Of a DNA stretch of 64,000 nt, positions 1 through 9,425 are shown piece by piece. The translations under genes and the position numbers were made by a program. The DNA is from Aminithiophilus ramosus (GTDB lineage: Bacteria; Synergistota; Synergistia; Synergistales; Aminithiophilaceae), in assembly GCF_018069705.1 (NCBI RefSeq), contig NZ_CP072943.1:3007945-3071944 (forward strand), written 5' to 3'. The notes beneath the pieces are model-generated. The model was not told the DNA's origin and searched no databases. It worked only from the letters and a program-made list of their open reading frames with translations. Positions within the stretch are counted from its first letter, which is position 1. Each line of letters starts with the position of its first letter.

Positions 1-501
1 GACGCCCTTCTCCCCGTCGTCCACCCCTCCAACGGAGTGAAGGACCTCTCCATCGAGCAGCTTCGCGACATCTACACCGGAAAGGTCACGAACTGGAAAG
101 AGGTGGGCGGCGCCGACCAGCCCATCGCCGTCGTGGGCCGCGACACAAGCTCGGGCACCTACGAGACCTGGGAAGAGAAGATCATGAAGGGCGAGAAGGT
201 CTCTCCCAAGGCGATGGTCGTCGCCTCCAACGGCGCCATGGTTCAGACCGTGGCCCAGAACAAGCTCGCCATCGGCTACATCGGCATCGGCTACCTCAAC
301 GAATCCGTCAAGGGCCTCTCCGTCGAAGGCATCACCGGAAACGCCGATACGGCCCGCAGCGGCCAGTTCCCCGTCTCCCGCTACCTCTACATGTTCACCC
401 GCGGCTGGCCCAAAGGCGACGCCCTGAACTTCATCAACTTCGTCCTCAGCGACGCCGGCCAGGAAATCGTGGCCAAGACCGGCTACGTCCCCATCCGCTA
501 G
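1..501 (+). CDS. pstS: Phosphate ABC transporter substrate-binding protein PstS (5' end outside window)
   Basis: The reading frame is open from the first base, so this is the C-terminal 166 residues of a longer periplasmic protein. It contains the typical PstS core: a TGKVTNW segment followed by GRDTSSGT, whose Ser-Gly-Thr loop binds phosphate in this family. The end (YVPIR) is the usual terminus of the short PstS type. pstC follows after 78 bp and the whole Pst/Pho set is downstream, which confirms the call. The protein captures phosphate and delivers it to the PstCA channel. The start codon, signal peptide and promoter lie before the window. Confidence 0.95.
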   Translation, partial: DALLPVVHPSNGVKDLSIEQLRDIYTGKVTNWKEVGGADQPIAVVGRDTSSGTYETWEEKIMKGEKVSPKAMVVASNGAMVQTVAQNKLAIGYIGIGYLNESVKGLSVEGITGNADTARSGQFPVSRYLYMFTRGWPKGDALNFINFVLSDAGQEIVAKTGYVPIR

Positions 502-579
502 CCCCTCCTCCCCCTCTCTGCACAGGCGACCGGACCGCAAGCGGTCCGGTCGCTCTCGAATCGAAAAGGAGCTGTCGTC

Positions 580-1467
580 ATGAAGGACCGAAGCGCCCTC
601 AAGGCCGACCGCCTGCCCAAGGCGCTCATCGCCGTCGTCGCCACCAGCGGCCTGGCCGTGATGCTCTTCATTCTCTACTTCCTCTTTCGGGAAAGCCTCC
701 CCGCCCTCAGGGAAACGACGTTGGGGGCCCTTCTGAGCGGAGAGTTCTGGTACCCCACGGCCGAGCCCGCCGAGTTCGGCCTCCTCGCTCTCATCGCCGG
801 ATCTCTGGCCGTGACCTTTCTGGCCTCGGCCCTCTCCGTGCCCGTCAGCCTGGGACTGGCCGTCTTTCTCTCCGAGATCTGCCCCCGCGGACTCCGCGAG
901 GTCTTCAAACCCCTCCTGGAGATTCTGGGTTTCTTCCCCTCCGTCGTCCTCGGCTTCCTGGGCATGGTCGTTCTGGCCCCCTGGCTTCAGGAGCGCTTCA
1001 CTCTCCTGACGGGGCTCAACCTCCTCAACGCCTCGCTCCTCATGGGCGTCATGATTCTTCCCATCGTCACCTCCCTGGCCGAGGACGCCCTGGCCTCCGT
1101 CCCCCGGGACCTGCGCGACGCCTCCTACGCCCTGGGGGCGACGCGACTGGAGACGACGTGGCGCGTCGTCCTCCCCGCCGCCCTCCCCTCGATCCTCCAG
1201 GCCGGCCTGCTCGGCGTCATGCGGGCCATCGGCGAGACGATGGTCGTCCTCATGGCCTCGGGAGGGGCGGCCGTCATCCCCCGATCCCTCATGGACCCCG
1301 TGCGCCCCCTCACGTCGACCATCGCCGCCGAGATGGGCGAGACGCCCATAGGTTCCACCCACTATCACGTCCTCTTCTTCGCCGGTCTCCTCCTTCTGGC
1401 CATGACCCTCTCGATCAACCTCTGCGCCCTCTGGATCGAACGGCAGGGAAGGCGGTGGCGCGCATGA
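580..1467 (+). CDS. pstC: Phosphate ABC transporter permease PstC
   Basis: Encodes 295 residues with about six hydrophobic segments. The first spans roughly residues 17-37. The binding-protein-dependent permease loop (DASYALGATRLETTW, about residues 180-194) contacts the ATPase. It forms the inner-membrane channel with PstA. The ATG start lies after an aaggag ribosome site. Its stop overlaps the pstA start (ATGA), so translation is probably coupled. Gene order and length match the family. Confidence 0.95.
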   Translation: MKDRSALKADRLPKALIAVVATSGLAVMLFILYFLFRESLPALRETTLGALLSGEFWYPTAEPAEFGLLALIAGSLAVTFLASALSVPVSLGLAVFLSEICPRGLREVFKPLLEILGFFPSVVLGFLGMVVLAPWLQERFTLLTGLNLLNASLLMGVMILPIVTSLAEDALASVPRDLRDASYALGATRLETTWRVVLPAALPSILQAGLLGVMRAIGETMVVLMASGGAAVIPRSLMDPVRPLTSTIAAEMGETPIGSTHYHVLFFAGLLLLAMTLSINLCALWIERQGRRWRA

Positions 1468-2321
1468 CCTCCTCGGGCCGTCGCCTCAAGGACCGCCTCG
1501 TCACGCTCGGCCTCTACCTGCTCATGGGAGGCGTCCTTCTCCTTCTGGCGGGAATCCTCGCCTTCCTCATCGGCAACGGGTGGAGCGTCCTGAGCTGGGA
1601 ATTTCTCACCGAACCCCCTCGCGACGCCATGACGAAGGGCGGCATCTACACGCCTCTCGTAGGCTCCGTTCAGCTTCTTCTCGTCGCCATGGCCTTCGCC
1701 TTCCCCGTCGGCGTCTTCACCGCCGTCTACCTCGTCGAGTGGGCCCGGGACAACTTCTTCACGCGGCTGCTGCGGCTTGCCGTGCGAAGCCTGGCCGGCG
1801 TTCCCTCCGTCGTCTTCGGCCTCTTCGGCCTCTCCTTCTTCGTCATCGCCCTCGGCTTCGGCGCCTCGCTTCTGGCGGCGGGACTGACGTTGGGCTGCCT
1901 GGCCCTGCCCGTCATCGTCGGCGCCTCCGAGGCGGCCCTGGCCGCCGTCCCCAAAGACTACCGCGACGCCTCCTACGCCATGGGGGCCACCAAGTGGCAG
2001 ACCATCTACAAGGTCGTCCTCCCCGCCGCCTTCCCCTCCATCATCACCGGCGCCATCCTCGCCGTGGGACGTGCCGCCGGGGAGACGGCCCCCATCATCT
2101 TCACCGGGGCGGCCTTTTTCACGCCCCACGTGGCCCGAAGCCTCCTGGAGCCCGTCATGGCCCTCCCCTACCACATCCTCGTTCTGGCCACGGCGGGGAC
2201 GGCCATCGATCAGACCCGTCCCATCCAGTACGGCACCGTCCTGGTTCTCCTCGTCCTCGTCCTCGGCGTCACTCTCGTCGGCGTCGTCTACCGTGCGCGG
2301 CTTCGCCTGAACAAAAACTGA
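1464..2321 (+). CDS. pstA: Phosphate ABC transporter permease PstA
   Basis: The start is taken at the ATG that overlaps the pstC stop, giving 285 residues, the usual PstA length. A longer upstream frame exists but lies inside pstC. The protein has about six membrane segments and a second permease signature ([14 protein letters not shown]) nearly parallel to the one in PstC. The C-terminal [13 protein letters not shown] helix and basic tail are typical. It pairs with PstC to form the phosphate channel and is followed by pstB after 25 bp. Confidence 0.95.
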   Translation: MTSSGRRLKDRLVTLGLYLLMGGVLLLLAGILAFLIGNGWSVLSWEFLTEPPRDAMTKGGIYTPLVGSVQLLLVAMAFAFPVGVFTAVYLVEWARDNFFTRLLRLAVRSLAGVPSVVFGLFGLSFFVIALGFGASLLAAGLTLGCLALPVIVGASEAALAAVPKDYRDASYAMGATKWQTIYKVVLPAAFPSIITGAILAVGRAAGETAPIIFTGAAFFTPHVARSLLEPVMALPYHILVLATAGTAIDQTRPIQYGTVLVLLVLVLGVTLVGVVYRARLRLNKN

Positions 2322-2346
2322 CGGCCGACAGAAAGGTGCGATCGCG

Positions 2347-3108
2347 GTGAAAAAAGCCATCAAATTCCAGACATCGTCCATGGATCTCTGGTACGATCGG
2401 TTCCAGGCCCTGAAGCAGATTCAGATCGCCATTCCCGAGCGGGCCGTGACGGCCTTCATCGGCCCTTCCGGCTGCGGAAAGAGCAGTTTCCTACGCTGTC
2501 TCAACAGGATGAACGATTTCGTCCTCGGTGCCCGCGTCGAAGGCGAGGTCCTCCTCGACGGCGACGACATCTACGCCTCGGGACGGGACGTCATCACCCT
2601 CCGTCGTCGCGTCGGCATGGTCTTCCAGAGGCCCAACCCCTTCCCCTCGTCGATCTGGGACAACGTCGCCTACGGCCCGCGCCTCCACGGCGTCACGGGC
2701 CGTCACGAGCTGGACGGCATCGTCGAGAGAAGCCTCAGGGGCGCGGCGATCTGGGACGAGGTGAAGGACAAGCTCCGCACGCCGGCCCTCTCCCTGTCGG
2801 GAGGCCAGCAGCAGCGCCTCTGCATCGCCCGGGCCATCGCCGTCGAACCCGAAGTCCTCCTCATGGACGAGCCCACGTCGGCCCTCGATCCCATGGCCAC
2901 GGCCCGAATCGAGGAGCTCGTCCGGGGCCTCAAGGAACGCTTCACCGTCATCATCGTCACCCACAACATGCAGCAGGCGGCCCGCATCTCCGACGAGACG
3001 GCCTTTTTCCTCAACGGCGAGATCGTCGAGACGGGACCCACTCAGTTCATTTTCACGTCGCCTCAGGACGGACGGACGGAAGACTACATCACGGGCCGCT
3101 TCGGCTAG
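2347..3108 (+). CDS. pstB: Phosphate ABC transporter ATP-binding protein PstB
   Basis: A 253-residue ABC ATPase with a GTG start. Visible motifs are Walker A GPSGCGKS (about residue 39), the PstB-specific LRCLNRMND that follows it, the signature LSGGQQQR and Walker [12 protein letters not shown]. The QRPNPFP motif in the Q-loop is diagnostic for PstB. It powers phosphate import through PstCA at the cytoplasmic face. It sits between pstA and phoU in one operon. Confidence 0.96.
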   Translation: MKKAIKFQTSSMDLWYDRFQALKQIQIAIPERAVTAFIGPSGCGKSSFLRCLNRMNDFVLGARVEGEVLLDGDDIYASGRDVITLRRRVGMVFQRPNPFPSSIWDNVAYGPRLHGVTGRHELDGIVERSLRGAAIWDEVKDKLRTPALSLSGGQQQRLCIARAIAVEPEVLLMDEPTSALDPMATARIEELVRGLKERFTVIIVTHNMQQAARISDETAFFLNGEIVETGPTQFIFTSPQDGRTEDYITGRFG

Positions 3109-3128
3109 GCCCAGGAGAGGAGACAGTC

Positions 3129-3839
3129 ATGGACAACCTCAACGTGAGACAGACCATCGACGGCGAGCTGGAGGCCCTGCGCCGCAATCTCCTGAACCTG
3201 GCCAACCGGGCCGGAGAGGCGGTCCGCAAGGCCCTCTGGGCCCTCTGTCACCAGGACAGGATCCTGGCCCAGGAGGTCATCGACAGCGACGACGACCTCG
3301 ACAGCCGGGCCCTCAAGATCGACGAGGAGTGCCTCCTCTTCATCGCCCGCTTTCAGCCCGTCGCCCAGGACCTGCGGACCGTTTCCTCCATCTCCCACAT
3401 GGCCATCGACCTGGAGCGCATCGGCGATCTGGGCGTCAACGTCGCCAAATTCGCCCTCAAACTCTCCGACCGCCCCTTCGTCAAGCCCCTCATCGACATC
3501 CCCCGAATGGGCGAGATCCTTCAGGAGATGATCGACGCCACCATGAGGGCCTTCATCAACGGCGACGTGGAAGAGGCCAAAAAGGCCTGTGCCCTCGACG
3601 ACCCCATCGACGACCTGGAGCGTCAGATCTTCCGTGAGATGCTCCTCATGATGATGGAGAACCCCCGCATCATCGAGGAGGGAACGGCCCTCATCACCGT
3701 GGCCCGCAACCTGGAGCGGGCCGCCGACCACGTCACCAACCTGGCCGAACGGGTCCTCTACGCCGTCACGGGCAAGGTCGTCAGCGCCTCCCAGTTCCGC
3801 CGCCCCAAGGCGCCCCGGGACGCCGCCCATGGCCGGTGA
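3129..3839 (+). CDS. phoU: Phosphate signalling protein PhoU
   Basis: 236 residues, mostly helical, with the two repeated PhoU halves. Each half carries a metal-binding E/DxxxD-type motif, visible around DDDLDSRAL (near residue 57) and DDPIDDLERQ (near residue 160). In this family PhoU links the PstSCAB transporter to the PhoR kinase and represses the Pho response when phosphate is plentiful. A good ribosome site (aggagag) precedes the ATG. The 3' end overlaps phoB by 11 bp. Confidence 0.94.
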   Translation: MDNLNVRQTIDGELEALRRNLLNLANRAGEAVRKALWALCHQDRILAQEVIDSDDDLDSRALKIDEECLLFIARFQPVAQDLRTVSSISHMAIDLERIGDLGVNVAKFALKLSDRPFVKPLIDIPRMGEILQEMIDATMRAFINGDVEEAKKACALDDPIDDLERQIFREMLLMMMENPRIIEEGTALITVARNLERAADHVTNLAERVLYAVTGKVVSASQFRRPKAPRDAAHGR

Positions 3840-4533
3840 GCGCGTCCTCGTCGTCGAAGACGAGGCGACCATCGCCGACCTCGTCGCCGAGGGGCTGCGC
3901 CGCCAGGGCCTTCGCCCCGAAAAGGTCCACGACGGAGACCGCGCCCTGGAGATGATCGAGACGACCCGCCCCGATCTGGTCATCCTCGACCTCATGCTCC
4001 CCGGCCTCGACGGCTGGGAGATCTGCCGCCGCATGAAGGAATCGGAGACGACGAGGACCATTCCCGTCATCATGCTCACGGCCCGCCGCGACGAGCGCGA
4101 CGTCGTCGCCGGCCTCGAACTGGGGGCCGACGACTACCTTCGCAAGCCCTTCTCCCTCCTGGAGCTGGTGGCCCGCGTCAAGGCCCTCCTCCGGCGGACC
4201 GGAACGGGAGGGGATGAGGGGGGAACGCTGGAGTGCGGCCCCCTCTCCCTCGACCTCAAGGGACAGGAGGCCTTCCTGAACGGGGCACCTCTCGACCTGA
4301 GCCCCACCGAATACCGCATTCTCGAGCTGCTGGCCAAGAACGCCGGACGAACCGTCTCCCGCGACGAGCTGCTGGCCCGCATCTGGGGCCTCTACGGCGG
4401 CGACACGCGCACCGTCGACGTCCACATCTGGCGGCTGCGCCGGAAGATCGAGACCGATCCCGAGACGCCCAGCCTCATCGAAACCCTTCGGGGGCGGGGC
4501 TACCGCCTTCACCGAGGAGACGATCCGTCATGA
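3829..4533 (+). CDS. phoB: Phosphate response regulator PhoB (OmpR/PhoB family)
   Basis: 234 residues. The N-terminal receiver domain (residues 1-120) has acidic pocket VVEDE, phospho-acceptor Asp in LVILDLML (about residue 51) and the conserved Lys in LRKPFS. The C-terminal winged-helix DNA-binding domain (about 135-230) contains LSPTEYRILELL and the recognition segment TVDVHIWRLRRKIE. It starts inside phoU and its stop overlaps phoR, so it is likely expressed with the transporter it regulates. Confidence 0.93.
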   Translation: MAGERVLVVEDEATIADLVAEGLRRQGLRPEKVHDGDRALEMIETTRPDLVILDLMLPGLDGWEICRRMKESETTRTIPVIMLTARRDERDVVAGLELGADDYLRKPFSLLELVARVKALLRRTGTGGDEGGTLECGPLSLDLKGQEAFLNGAPLDLSPTEYRILELLAKNAGRTVSRDELLARIWGLYGGDTRTVDVHIWRLRRKIETDPETPSLIETLRGRGYRLHRGDDPS

Positions 4534-6272
4534 AAACGCTTCGAAGCCGACTCTCCCTTCTCATCGTCGCCACCGTCCTTCTCTGCTTCTTCCTGGCCTG
4601 GTTCCCCCTGTCGGGCCTCGTTCGGGACCGCCTTCACGCCAAGGCCCTCTCCGAACTGGACATCCACAGCCAGGTCCTGGCGACGGTCATCGCCGAGGAC
4701 TTCCCCGACCTCAGCCGCCTCGAAGCCCTGCACCGCGTCGTGCAGGACCGCATCACCGTCGTCGACGGCGGAGGCAGGGTCCTCTACGACAGCGATGTCG
4801 CCGCCGAGAGCCTCGACAACCACCGCGACCGCCCCGAGATCGCCCGGGCCCTCGACGAGGGACGGGGCGAGAACGTCCGCTACAGCCGCAGCCTCGGCGC
4901 CGACCTCCTCTACGTCGCCCGACGGGCCCAGGCTCCCGACGGGACGGTCTACGTCGTCCGGACCTCCTACTCCCTGGCCTCCATCGGCGAGACCCTCCTC
5001 CTCCTCCGACAGCGCCTCTTTCTGGCCTTCGCCCTGTCCGGTCTTCTTGCCGTCGCCGTCGGCCTCTGGCTGGCCTCCCGTCTGGCCACGCCCCTCAGGG
5101 AGATCGAAGAGGCGGCCCGGGCCATCGAAAAGGGCGACGAGGCCCGCTTCCCCAGCGGAGGCCCCAAGGAGATCGACGCCCTCGCCTCGGCCCTCAGGAC
5201 CATGGCCGCCCGCCTCAAGGAGACCCTGGCCGACCTCGAGGCCGAGCGGTCCGACCTTCAGCTCCTTCTGGAAAACCTCCCCGTCGGCGTCGTCGTCACC
5301 GACCCTTCCGGCCGGGTGCGCTTCGCCAACGGCTCCATCGCCCCTCTTCTCCGGGACCGCCCCGACAGGGTCCAGGGACGGCCCTGCCAGGGCGTCCTCC
5401 GCGTGCCGGAGATGACGGCCCTCATCGAGGAGACGGCCCGCTCGGGCAGGGCCGAGACCACCTTCCTCCTCCGCGACAAGAGCCCCCGCCTCTTCCAGTC
5501 CCAGGCCGTGCGCCTCCAGGGAGGGGCCCTCGTCGTCGTCACCGACCTCACCGAACGGCACCGTCTCGAAGAGGCCCGCAAGACCTTCGTCGCCGACGCC
5601 AGCCACGAATTTCAGACGCCCCTGACGGCCATCCGCGCCGCCGCCGAGCTGATCCTCTCGTCGGAGGAACTCTCCGACGAAGAGCGCCGACGCTACGCCG
5701 ACTGCATCATCGAACAGCAGGAGCGGATGACGTCCCTCGTCGACGATCTCCTCCTCCTCTCGCGCCTCGAAAGCGGCCCCCCCACGGAGGAAGAGGAGGA
5801 CCTCGATCTGTCGTCGCTTCTGGAGACCCTCGCCCGCGACGAGAGCGACAATCCCCTGGCGGGCCGGATCGTCATCGAGCGCCGTCTCGCGCCGTCAGCC
5901 CCCTTCCGGGGAAGACCGGCGGAGCTGAGACGGGCCCTGGGCAACCTCGTCGACAACGCCGTCAAATACGTCCGCAAGCGCTTCGGCGACGAGGAGGGCG
6001 GCCACGTCCTCCTCTCCCTCGAGGCCGATGAGGAGAGCTGGCTTTTGACCTTCGCCGACAACGGCGTCGGCCTCGTCGAGGAGGAAATCGAGGGGCTCTT
6101 CGAGCGCTTCCAGCGCGGCGAGCGTGACCGAGGCCGCGTCGGCTTCTCCCACGGGGGCTACGGCCTGGGGCTGGCCATCGCCAAAGGCATCATCGTCGGC
6201 CACGGAGGCACGCTGACGGCCTCCAGGCGCGACGAAGGAGCCCTCTTCGCCGTCCGCCTCCCCCGAAGCTGA
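4530..6272 (+). CDS. phoR: Phosphate sensor histidine kinase PhoR
   Basis: The ATG overlapping the phoB stop gives 580 residues. Order: membrane helix (about 8-30), extracytoplasmic sensor, second membrane helix (about 165-190), HAMP linker, PAS domain (about 245-340), HisKA domain with the phospho-accepting His in ASHEFQTPLT, and a HATPase domain with N-box GNLVDNAVKY and G-boxes DNGVGL and GYGLGLAI. The H-box reads HEFQTP where HELRTP or HELKTP is commoner. A terminator hairpin follows 14 bp after the stop, so this closes the Pho operon. Confidence 0.93.
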   Translation: MKTLRSRLSLLIVATVLLCFFLAWFPLSGLVRDRLHAKALSELDIHSQVLATVIAEDFPDLSRLEALHRVVQDRITVVDGGGRVLYDSDVAAESLDNHRDRPEIARALDEGRGENVRYSRSLGADLLYVARRAQAPDGTVYVVRTSYSLASIGETLLLLRQRLFLAFALSGLLAVAVGLWLASRLATPLREIEEAARAIEKGDEARFPSGGPKEIDALASALRTMAARLKETLADLEAERSDLQLLLENLPVGVVVTDPSGRVRFANGSIAPLLRDRPDRVQGRPCQGVLRVPEMTALIEETARSGRAETTFLLRDKSPRLFQSQAVRLQGGALVVVTDLTERHRLEEARKTFVADASHEFQTPLTAIRAAAELILSSEELSDEERRRYADCIIEQQERMTSLVDDLLLLSRLESGPPTEEEEDLDLSSLLETLARDESDNPLAGRIVIERRLAPSAPFRGRPAELRRALGNLVDNAVKYVRKRFGDEEGGHVLLSLEADEESWLLTFADNGVGLVEEEIEGLFERFQRGERDRGRVGFSHGGYGLGLAIAKGIIVGHGGTLTASRRDEGALFAVRLPRS

Positions 6273-6285
6273 TCTCCCAAATCCG

Positions 6286-6319
6286 AAAGGGGGCCTCCCG
6301 GCCGGGAGGTCCCCTTTTT
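6286..6319 (+). terminator. Rho-independent terminator after phoR
   Basis: A GC-rich hairpin (aaagggggcctccc paired with gggaggtccccttt) ends in a run of T residues. It closes the pst-pho operon. Confidence 0.9.
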
Positions 6320-6430
6320 GTTGCATTCGTCTAATAATTGACCGTTTTCGTCTTGTCGCCTATAGTCTTGTCAGACTGGGGTTTGTCGCCGACGGAAAAA
6401 CAACCCGGTTGTTACATTGTTCGTCAAAAC

Positions 6431-6458
6431 TTGCCGATTCGTCATCATCCGCTATAAT
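6431..6458 (+). promoter_or_regulatory. Promoter of the lytic transglycosylase gene
   Basis: TTGCCG-N16-TATAAT, a good sigma-70 type match, lies about 70 bp before the ATG at 6529 in an AT-richer intergenic stretch. Confidence 0.6.
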
Positions 6459-6528
6459 TTTCCTGCTTCCAGCACCAGACCCCCCGGAAGCACGGCACGA
6501 TTCGCGCCGCCGACAGGAGGGAATTTTG

Positions 6529-7344
6529 ATGAGAAGACTCACCGCAGCCCTGATCGTGGTCGCCGCTGCGGCCATCGCCCTTTTGGGCGTCATGGTCCTC
6601 GAGACCACCCAGGCTCAGGCCGTGGCTCCTCCCGGAAGCCCCGAGCCCGAACCGACGAACTGGAGCCGTTTCCTCATGGGGCGGGAAACGACGCCGATGG
6701 CGACGACGGACTGGAACCGCTTCCTCGTCAAACCCGCGGCAAAAGGGACACCCAAGGTCCCCACCTTCCACGCCACCGTGACCGATGCCCTCTCCTCCAT
6801 GGACCTCTCCGCCGCCGAACTCGTCCTCTGGATCCGCCAACTTCCCGAGACAGCTCTCCGCTACCTCCCCAACTGGAGCCAGGCCCGCCAGGAACAGGTG
6901 GGACTCCTCGCCCGCTACATCCGCAGCCAGAACGGCTCCGTCGATGCCCTCTCCGCCTGGCGGCAGGCCGCCGCCTTCGTCCACTACAGCCGCAAGTACG
7001 GCGTTCCCGTCGACCTGGCCGTCGCCGTGGCCAACACGGAAAGCCACTTCAACAGCGAGGCCAGAAGCCGCTACGGCGCCATGGGCGTCATGCAGGTCGT
7101 CTGGCGCGTCCACCAGCGCCTCCTCCAGGTCAACGGCATCCTCTCCCCCGACGAACTCCACGACCCGGAAAAGGGGATCGCCGCCGGCTGCCTGCTCCTG
7201 GGGCGCTATCTTCGGGCCTACGGCGACAGGGACAAGGCCCTGGGACGTTACTACGGGGGATCGTCGGCCGTCTACGCCAAGCGCATCAACACCCGTCTGG
7301 CCAACCTGAGGAACTACGCCGCCTCCATAGCGACGACGCTCTGA
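6529..7344 (+). CDS. Lytic transglycosylase, SLT-domain protein
   Basis: 271 residues starting at the ATG behind caggagggaa. An N-terminal hydrophobic segment (about 4-26) is a signal peptide or anchor. Two short similar units follow (NWSRFL and DWNRFL). The C-terminal catalytic domain has VAVANTESHFN, whose Glu is the expected catalytic acid, then YGAMGVMQV and an AGCLLLGRYL motif, as in the Slt/MltC family. It probably cleaves peptidoglycan in the periplasm. It has its own promoter and sits between two terminators. Confidence 0.88.
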   Translation: MRRLTAALIVVAAAAIALLGVMVLETTQAQAVAPPGSPEPEPTNWSRFLMGRETTPMATTDWNRFLVKPAAKGTPKVPTFHATVTDALSSMDLSAAELVLWIRQLPETALRYLPNWSQARQEQVGLLARYIRSQNGSVDALSAWRQAAAFVHYSRKYGVPVDLAVAVANTESHFNSEARSRYGAMGVMQVVWRVHQRLLQVNGILSPDELHDPEKGIAAGCLLLGRYLRAYGDRDKALGRYYGGSSAVYAKRINTRLANLRNYAASIATTL

Positions 7345-7366
7345 CGGGAGCTCTCGACGCCCTGAA

Positions 7367-7391
7367 AGAGAGAGGCCCCGGGCCTCTCTCT
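7367..7391. terminator. Bidirectional terminator between convergent genes
   Basis: A near-perfect palindromic hairpin (agagagaggcccc paired with gggcctctctct) sits between the stops of the transglycosylase gene and the NifX-like gene and could serve both strands. Confidence 0.75.
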
Positions 7392-7404
7392 CCCCCCAGC
7401 CAGC

Positions 7405-7731
7405 CTAGAGAGGCTGCAACTCGCCCCGCTCGGCGCTCTCGACGGCGGAGCGAACCGTTCCGCCCGGCACCTGCCAGACCTTGAGGCCCCCCAGACGAAG
7501 GGCATCGGCGGCCTTGGGCCCCACCTGGCGGGCAAGGACGCCGTCGACGCCCCTGTCGGCCAGGATCTGCACGACGTGAGATCCCGCCCCGTGGCCCAGC
7601 TCCGATGCCGGAGCCTCAAAAGCCTCGACGACGGTTCCCCCCTCGACGACGAGAATCCAGGGGGCCCGGGCGAAACGCTCGGCCGTCATGCTCTCCAGAT
7701 CTTTTCCTTCCGCTGCGACTCCCCACTTCAT
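7405..7731 (-). CDS. NifX/NifB-type dinitrogenase cofactor domain protein
   Basis: 108 residues, a single NifX-like domain (VAAEGKDLES near the start, then HVVQILADRGVDGVLARQVGPKA). The ATG at 7731 is preferred over the GTG two codons upstream because aggagg lies at a better distance. Such small proteins bind iron-sulfur or iron-molybdenum clusters in nitrogen fixers. In non-fixing anaerobes their job is not defined. No nitrogenase gene is in the window. It diverges from the flavoenzyme gene at 7860, and a second NifX-type protein is at 10672. Confidence 0.82.
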   Translation of the reverse strand: MKWGVAAEGKDLESMTAERFARAPWILVVEGGTVVEAFEAPASELGHGAGSHVVQILADRGVDGVLARQVGPKAADALRLGGLKVWQVPGGTVRSAVESAERGELQPL

Positions 7732-7770
7732 GGTCACGCACCTCCTGAGAATAAAGGACGGAATCGCCCC

Positions 7771-7799
7771 TTGATACCTCCATGGGTATATGCTATGAT
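7771..7799 (+). promoter_or_regulatory. Promoter of the flavoenzyme gene
   Basis: TTGATA-N17-TATGAT with an extended -10 (TGC before TATGAT). Spacing is optimal and the site is about 60 bp before the GTG start at 7860. Confidence 0.75.
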
Positions 7800-7815
7800 T
7801 CCCTCGTCGTTCCTT

Positions 7816-7832
7816 TTGAGAATAAATCGCAA
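7816..7832. promoter_or_regulatory. Possible degenerate Fur-like box
   Basis: TTGAGAA-TAA-ATCGCAA matches one arm of the TTGAGAA-N3-TTCTCAA repeat seen at 10305 and 14618 exactly and the other arm at five of seven positions. It lies in the leader of the flavoenzyme gene, downstream of the predicted transcription start. This is weak alone and listed because of its neighbours. Confidence 0.3.
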
Positions 7833-7859
7833 CAAGCGAAAGAACAAGGGGGAATCATC

Positions 7860-9242
7860 GTGGAGAGAGTCGTCCTTCTCGGCGGAGGCCCTGCAGGGAT
7901 CACGGCAGCGAAGCTTCTGCGCAGAAAACGTCCCGATTGGGAGGTCACCATGATCCGACCGGAGAGGGCCAGCATGATCTACTGTGCCATCCCCTATGTC
8001 ATCGAGGGCCTTTTCGGACAGGAGAAGGTCTGCAAGTCCGACGCCCTCGTCACCGATACGGGCGCCCGGCTGGTCATCGACGAGGCGACGCGCGTGGATT
8101 TCACCTCCCGGGAGATCCACACGGGCCGGAACGGCCTCTTCCCCTTCGACCGCCTCCTCATCGCCACGGGCGCCCGTCCCGTCCTTCCCCCCATTCAGGG
8201 GTTGGACGGCGCACGTAACGTCTTCCCCGTCAAGACCGAAGAGGATCTTTCCGCCATTCTGGGGGCCATGACAGAGAGATCGAGACAGGCCGTCGTCGTC
8301 GGCGCCGGCAATATCGGCATCGAAATGGCCCAGGCCTTCGCCCGCCGAGGCCTGAAGACGACCCTCATCGAGATGGCTCCCCACATCCTGCCCGCTCTCG
8401 TCGACGCCGACATGGCCTCCCCCCTGGAGGACCGCCTCCGGGCCCTCGGCGTCGACGTCCGCACCGGCGTGGGCCTCTGCGCCGTGGAACAGGACGGGGA
8501 GCGCGTCGTCAAAGGCCTCCTTCTCTCCAACGGAGACCGCCTGGGACTCAACGAAGGCGGCAGGGACGACCTCATCGTCGTCTCCGCCGGAGTCCGTCCC
8601 AACGTCGAGCTTTTCGAGGGGACGAGACTCCACATCGGCAGGACGGGCATCGTCGTCGACAGCGCCATGGCCACGAACATCACCGGAGTCTGGGCCGCCG
8701 GAGACTGCTGCGAGTACCGCTCCTTCATCGACGGCGAAATCGCCGGGGGGAAACTGGCCACCAACGCCGTCCCCATGGCCAAAGTCGCGGCGCGGAACAT
8801 GGTCGGCGAGGAGTGGCACTACCAGGGATTCCTCAACGGAGCGGCCACCGTCGTCGAAAAGCTCCGCGTCGGAGGGACGGGCTTCACGGAGGAACTCTGC
8901 CTCCGCAAGGGAATCGACGTCGTCGTCGGCCATGGAGAGACGACGTCCCGCTTCCCCATGATGCCCGAGGCCACGAAGGTTCGGGTCAAACTGATCTTCA
9001 GGGATGACGACGGGCGCCTCCTGGGAGGACAGGCCTTCGGAGGCGAGGCCGTGGCCGAACGGATCGATCTGCTGACCCTGGCCATCAAGTCATCGGCGAC
9101 CATCGAAGACCTGATGAATTTCGACTACAGCTCCCAGCCCTGGCAGACCTTCTTTCCCGCCGCCAACGCCATCGTCATGGCCGCCGAGGAGGCCTGGGCA
9201 CGGAAGGCGGACCGATCGCGCGCCGAGAGGTGCCCGGAATAG
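7860..9242 (+). CDS. FAD/NAD(P)-dependent oxidoreductase, CoA-disulfide reductase/NADH oxidase family
   Basis: 460 residues from a GTG behind aaggggg. The FAD-binding GGGPAG motif is at about residues 8-13, and the redox Cys is at about residue 42 in IYCAIPY, the position of the active Cys in CoA-disulfide reductase and NADH peroxidase/oxidase. The NAD-binding VVGAGNIGIE follows, then a second FAD motif GVWAAGDCCE and a C-terminal dimerisation domain. It likely reduces CoA disulfide, polysulfide or oxygen species. Substrate cannot be set from sequence. The Cys in AAGDCCE next to FAD is also notable. Confidence 0.85.
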   Translation: MERVVLLGGGPAGITAAKLLRRKRPDWEVTMIRPERASMIYCAIPYVIEGLFGQEKVCKSDALVTDTGARLVIDEATRVDFTSREIHTGRNGLFPFDRLLIATGARPVLPPIQGLDGARNVFPVKTEEDLSAILGAMTERSRQAVVVGAGNIGIEMAQAFARRGLKTTLIEMAPHILPALVDADMASPLEDRLRALGVDVRTGVGLCAVEQDGERVVKGLLLSNGDRLGLNEGGRDDLIVVSAGVRPNVELFEGTRLHIGRTGIVVDSAMATNITGVWAAGDCCEYRSFIDGEIAGGKLATNAVPMAKVAARNMVGEEWHYQGFLNGAATVVEKLRVGGTGFTEELCLRKGIDVVVGHGETTSRFPMMPEATKVRVKLIFRDDDGRLLGGQAFGGEAVAERIDLLTLAIKSSATIEDLMNFDYSSQPWQTFFPAANAIVMAAEEAWARKADRSRAERCPE

Positions 9243-9352
9243 CCGCCCCCCTTCGGGGCGAAGGCCCTGAAGAGGGATCTCCGACGGGCCTCCCCCGCCT
9301 CCTTCCGTCCTCGAAACTCCTTGCGCTTCCGTCGCCATCCGTCCACCTCTCA

Positions 9353-9386
9353 GGGAGGAGGAGCCCCAGGGCTCTTCCTCCCTTTT
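9353..9386 (+). terminator. Rho-independent terminator
   Basis: A 13-bp stem (gggaggaggagcc with ggctcttcctccc, one wobble pair) followed by TTTT lies 110 bp after the flavoenzyme gene and just before the next gene. Confidence 0.75.
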
Positions 9387-9425
9387 GCCCTATCGGACCG
9401 ATCGAAAGGAGTGAATCTTCCGAAG

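Noticed and set aside
1365-2381. 338-codon minus-strand frame
   Set aside because: Antisense of pstA. Product is Asp/Glu/Gly-rich without motifs.
7744-7752. TGAGAATA before the NifX-like gene as a Fur-like site
   Set aside because: Only one arm is present and it overlaps the ribosome site of the minus-strand gene.
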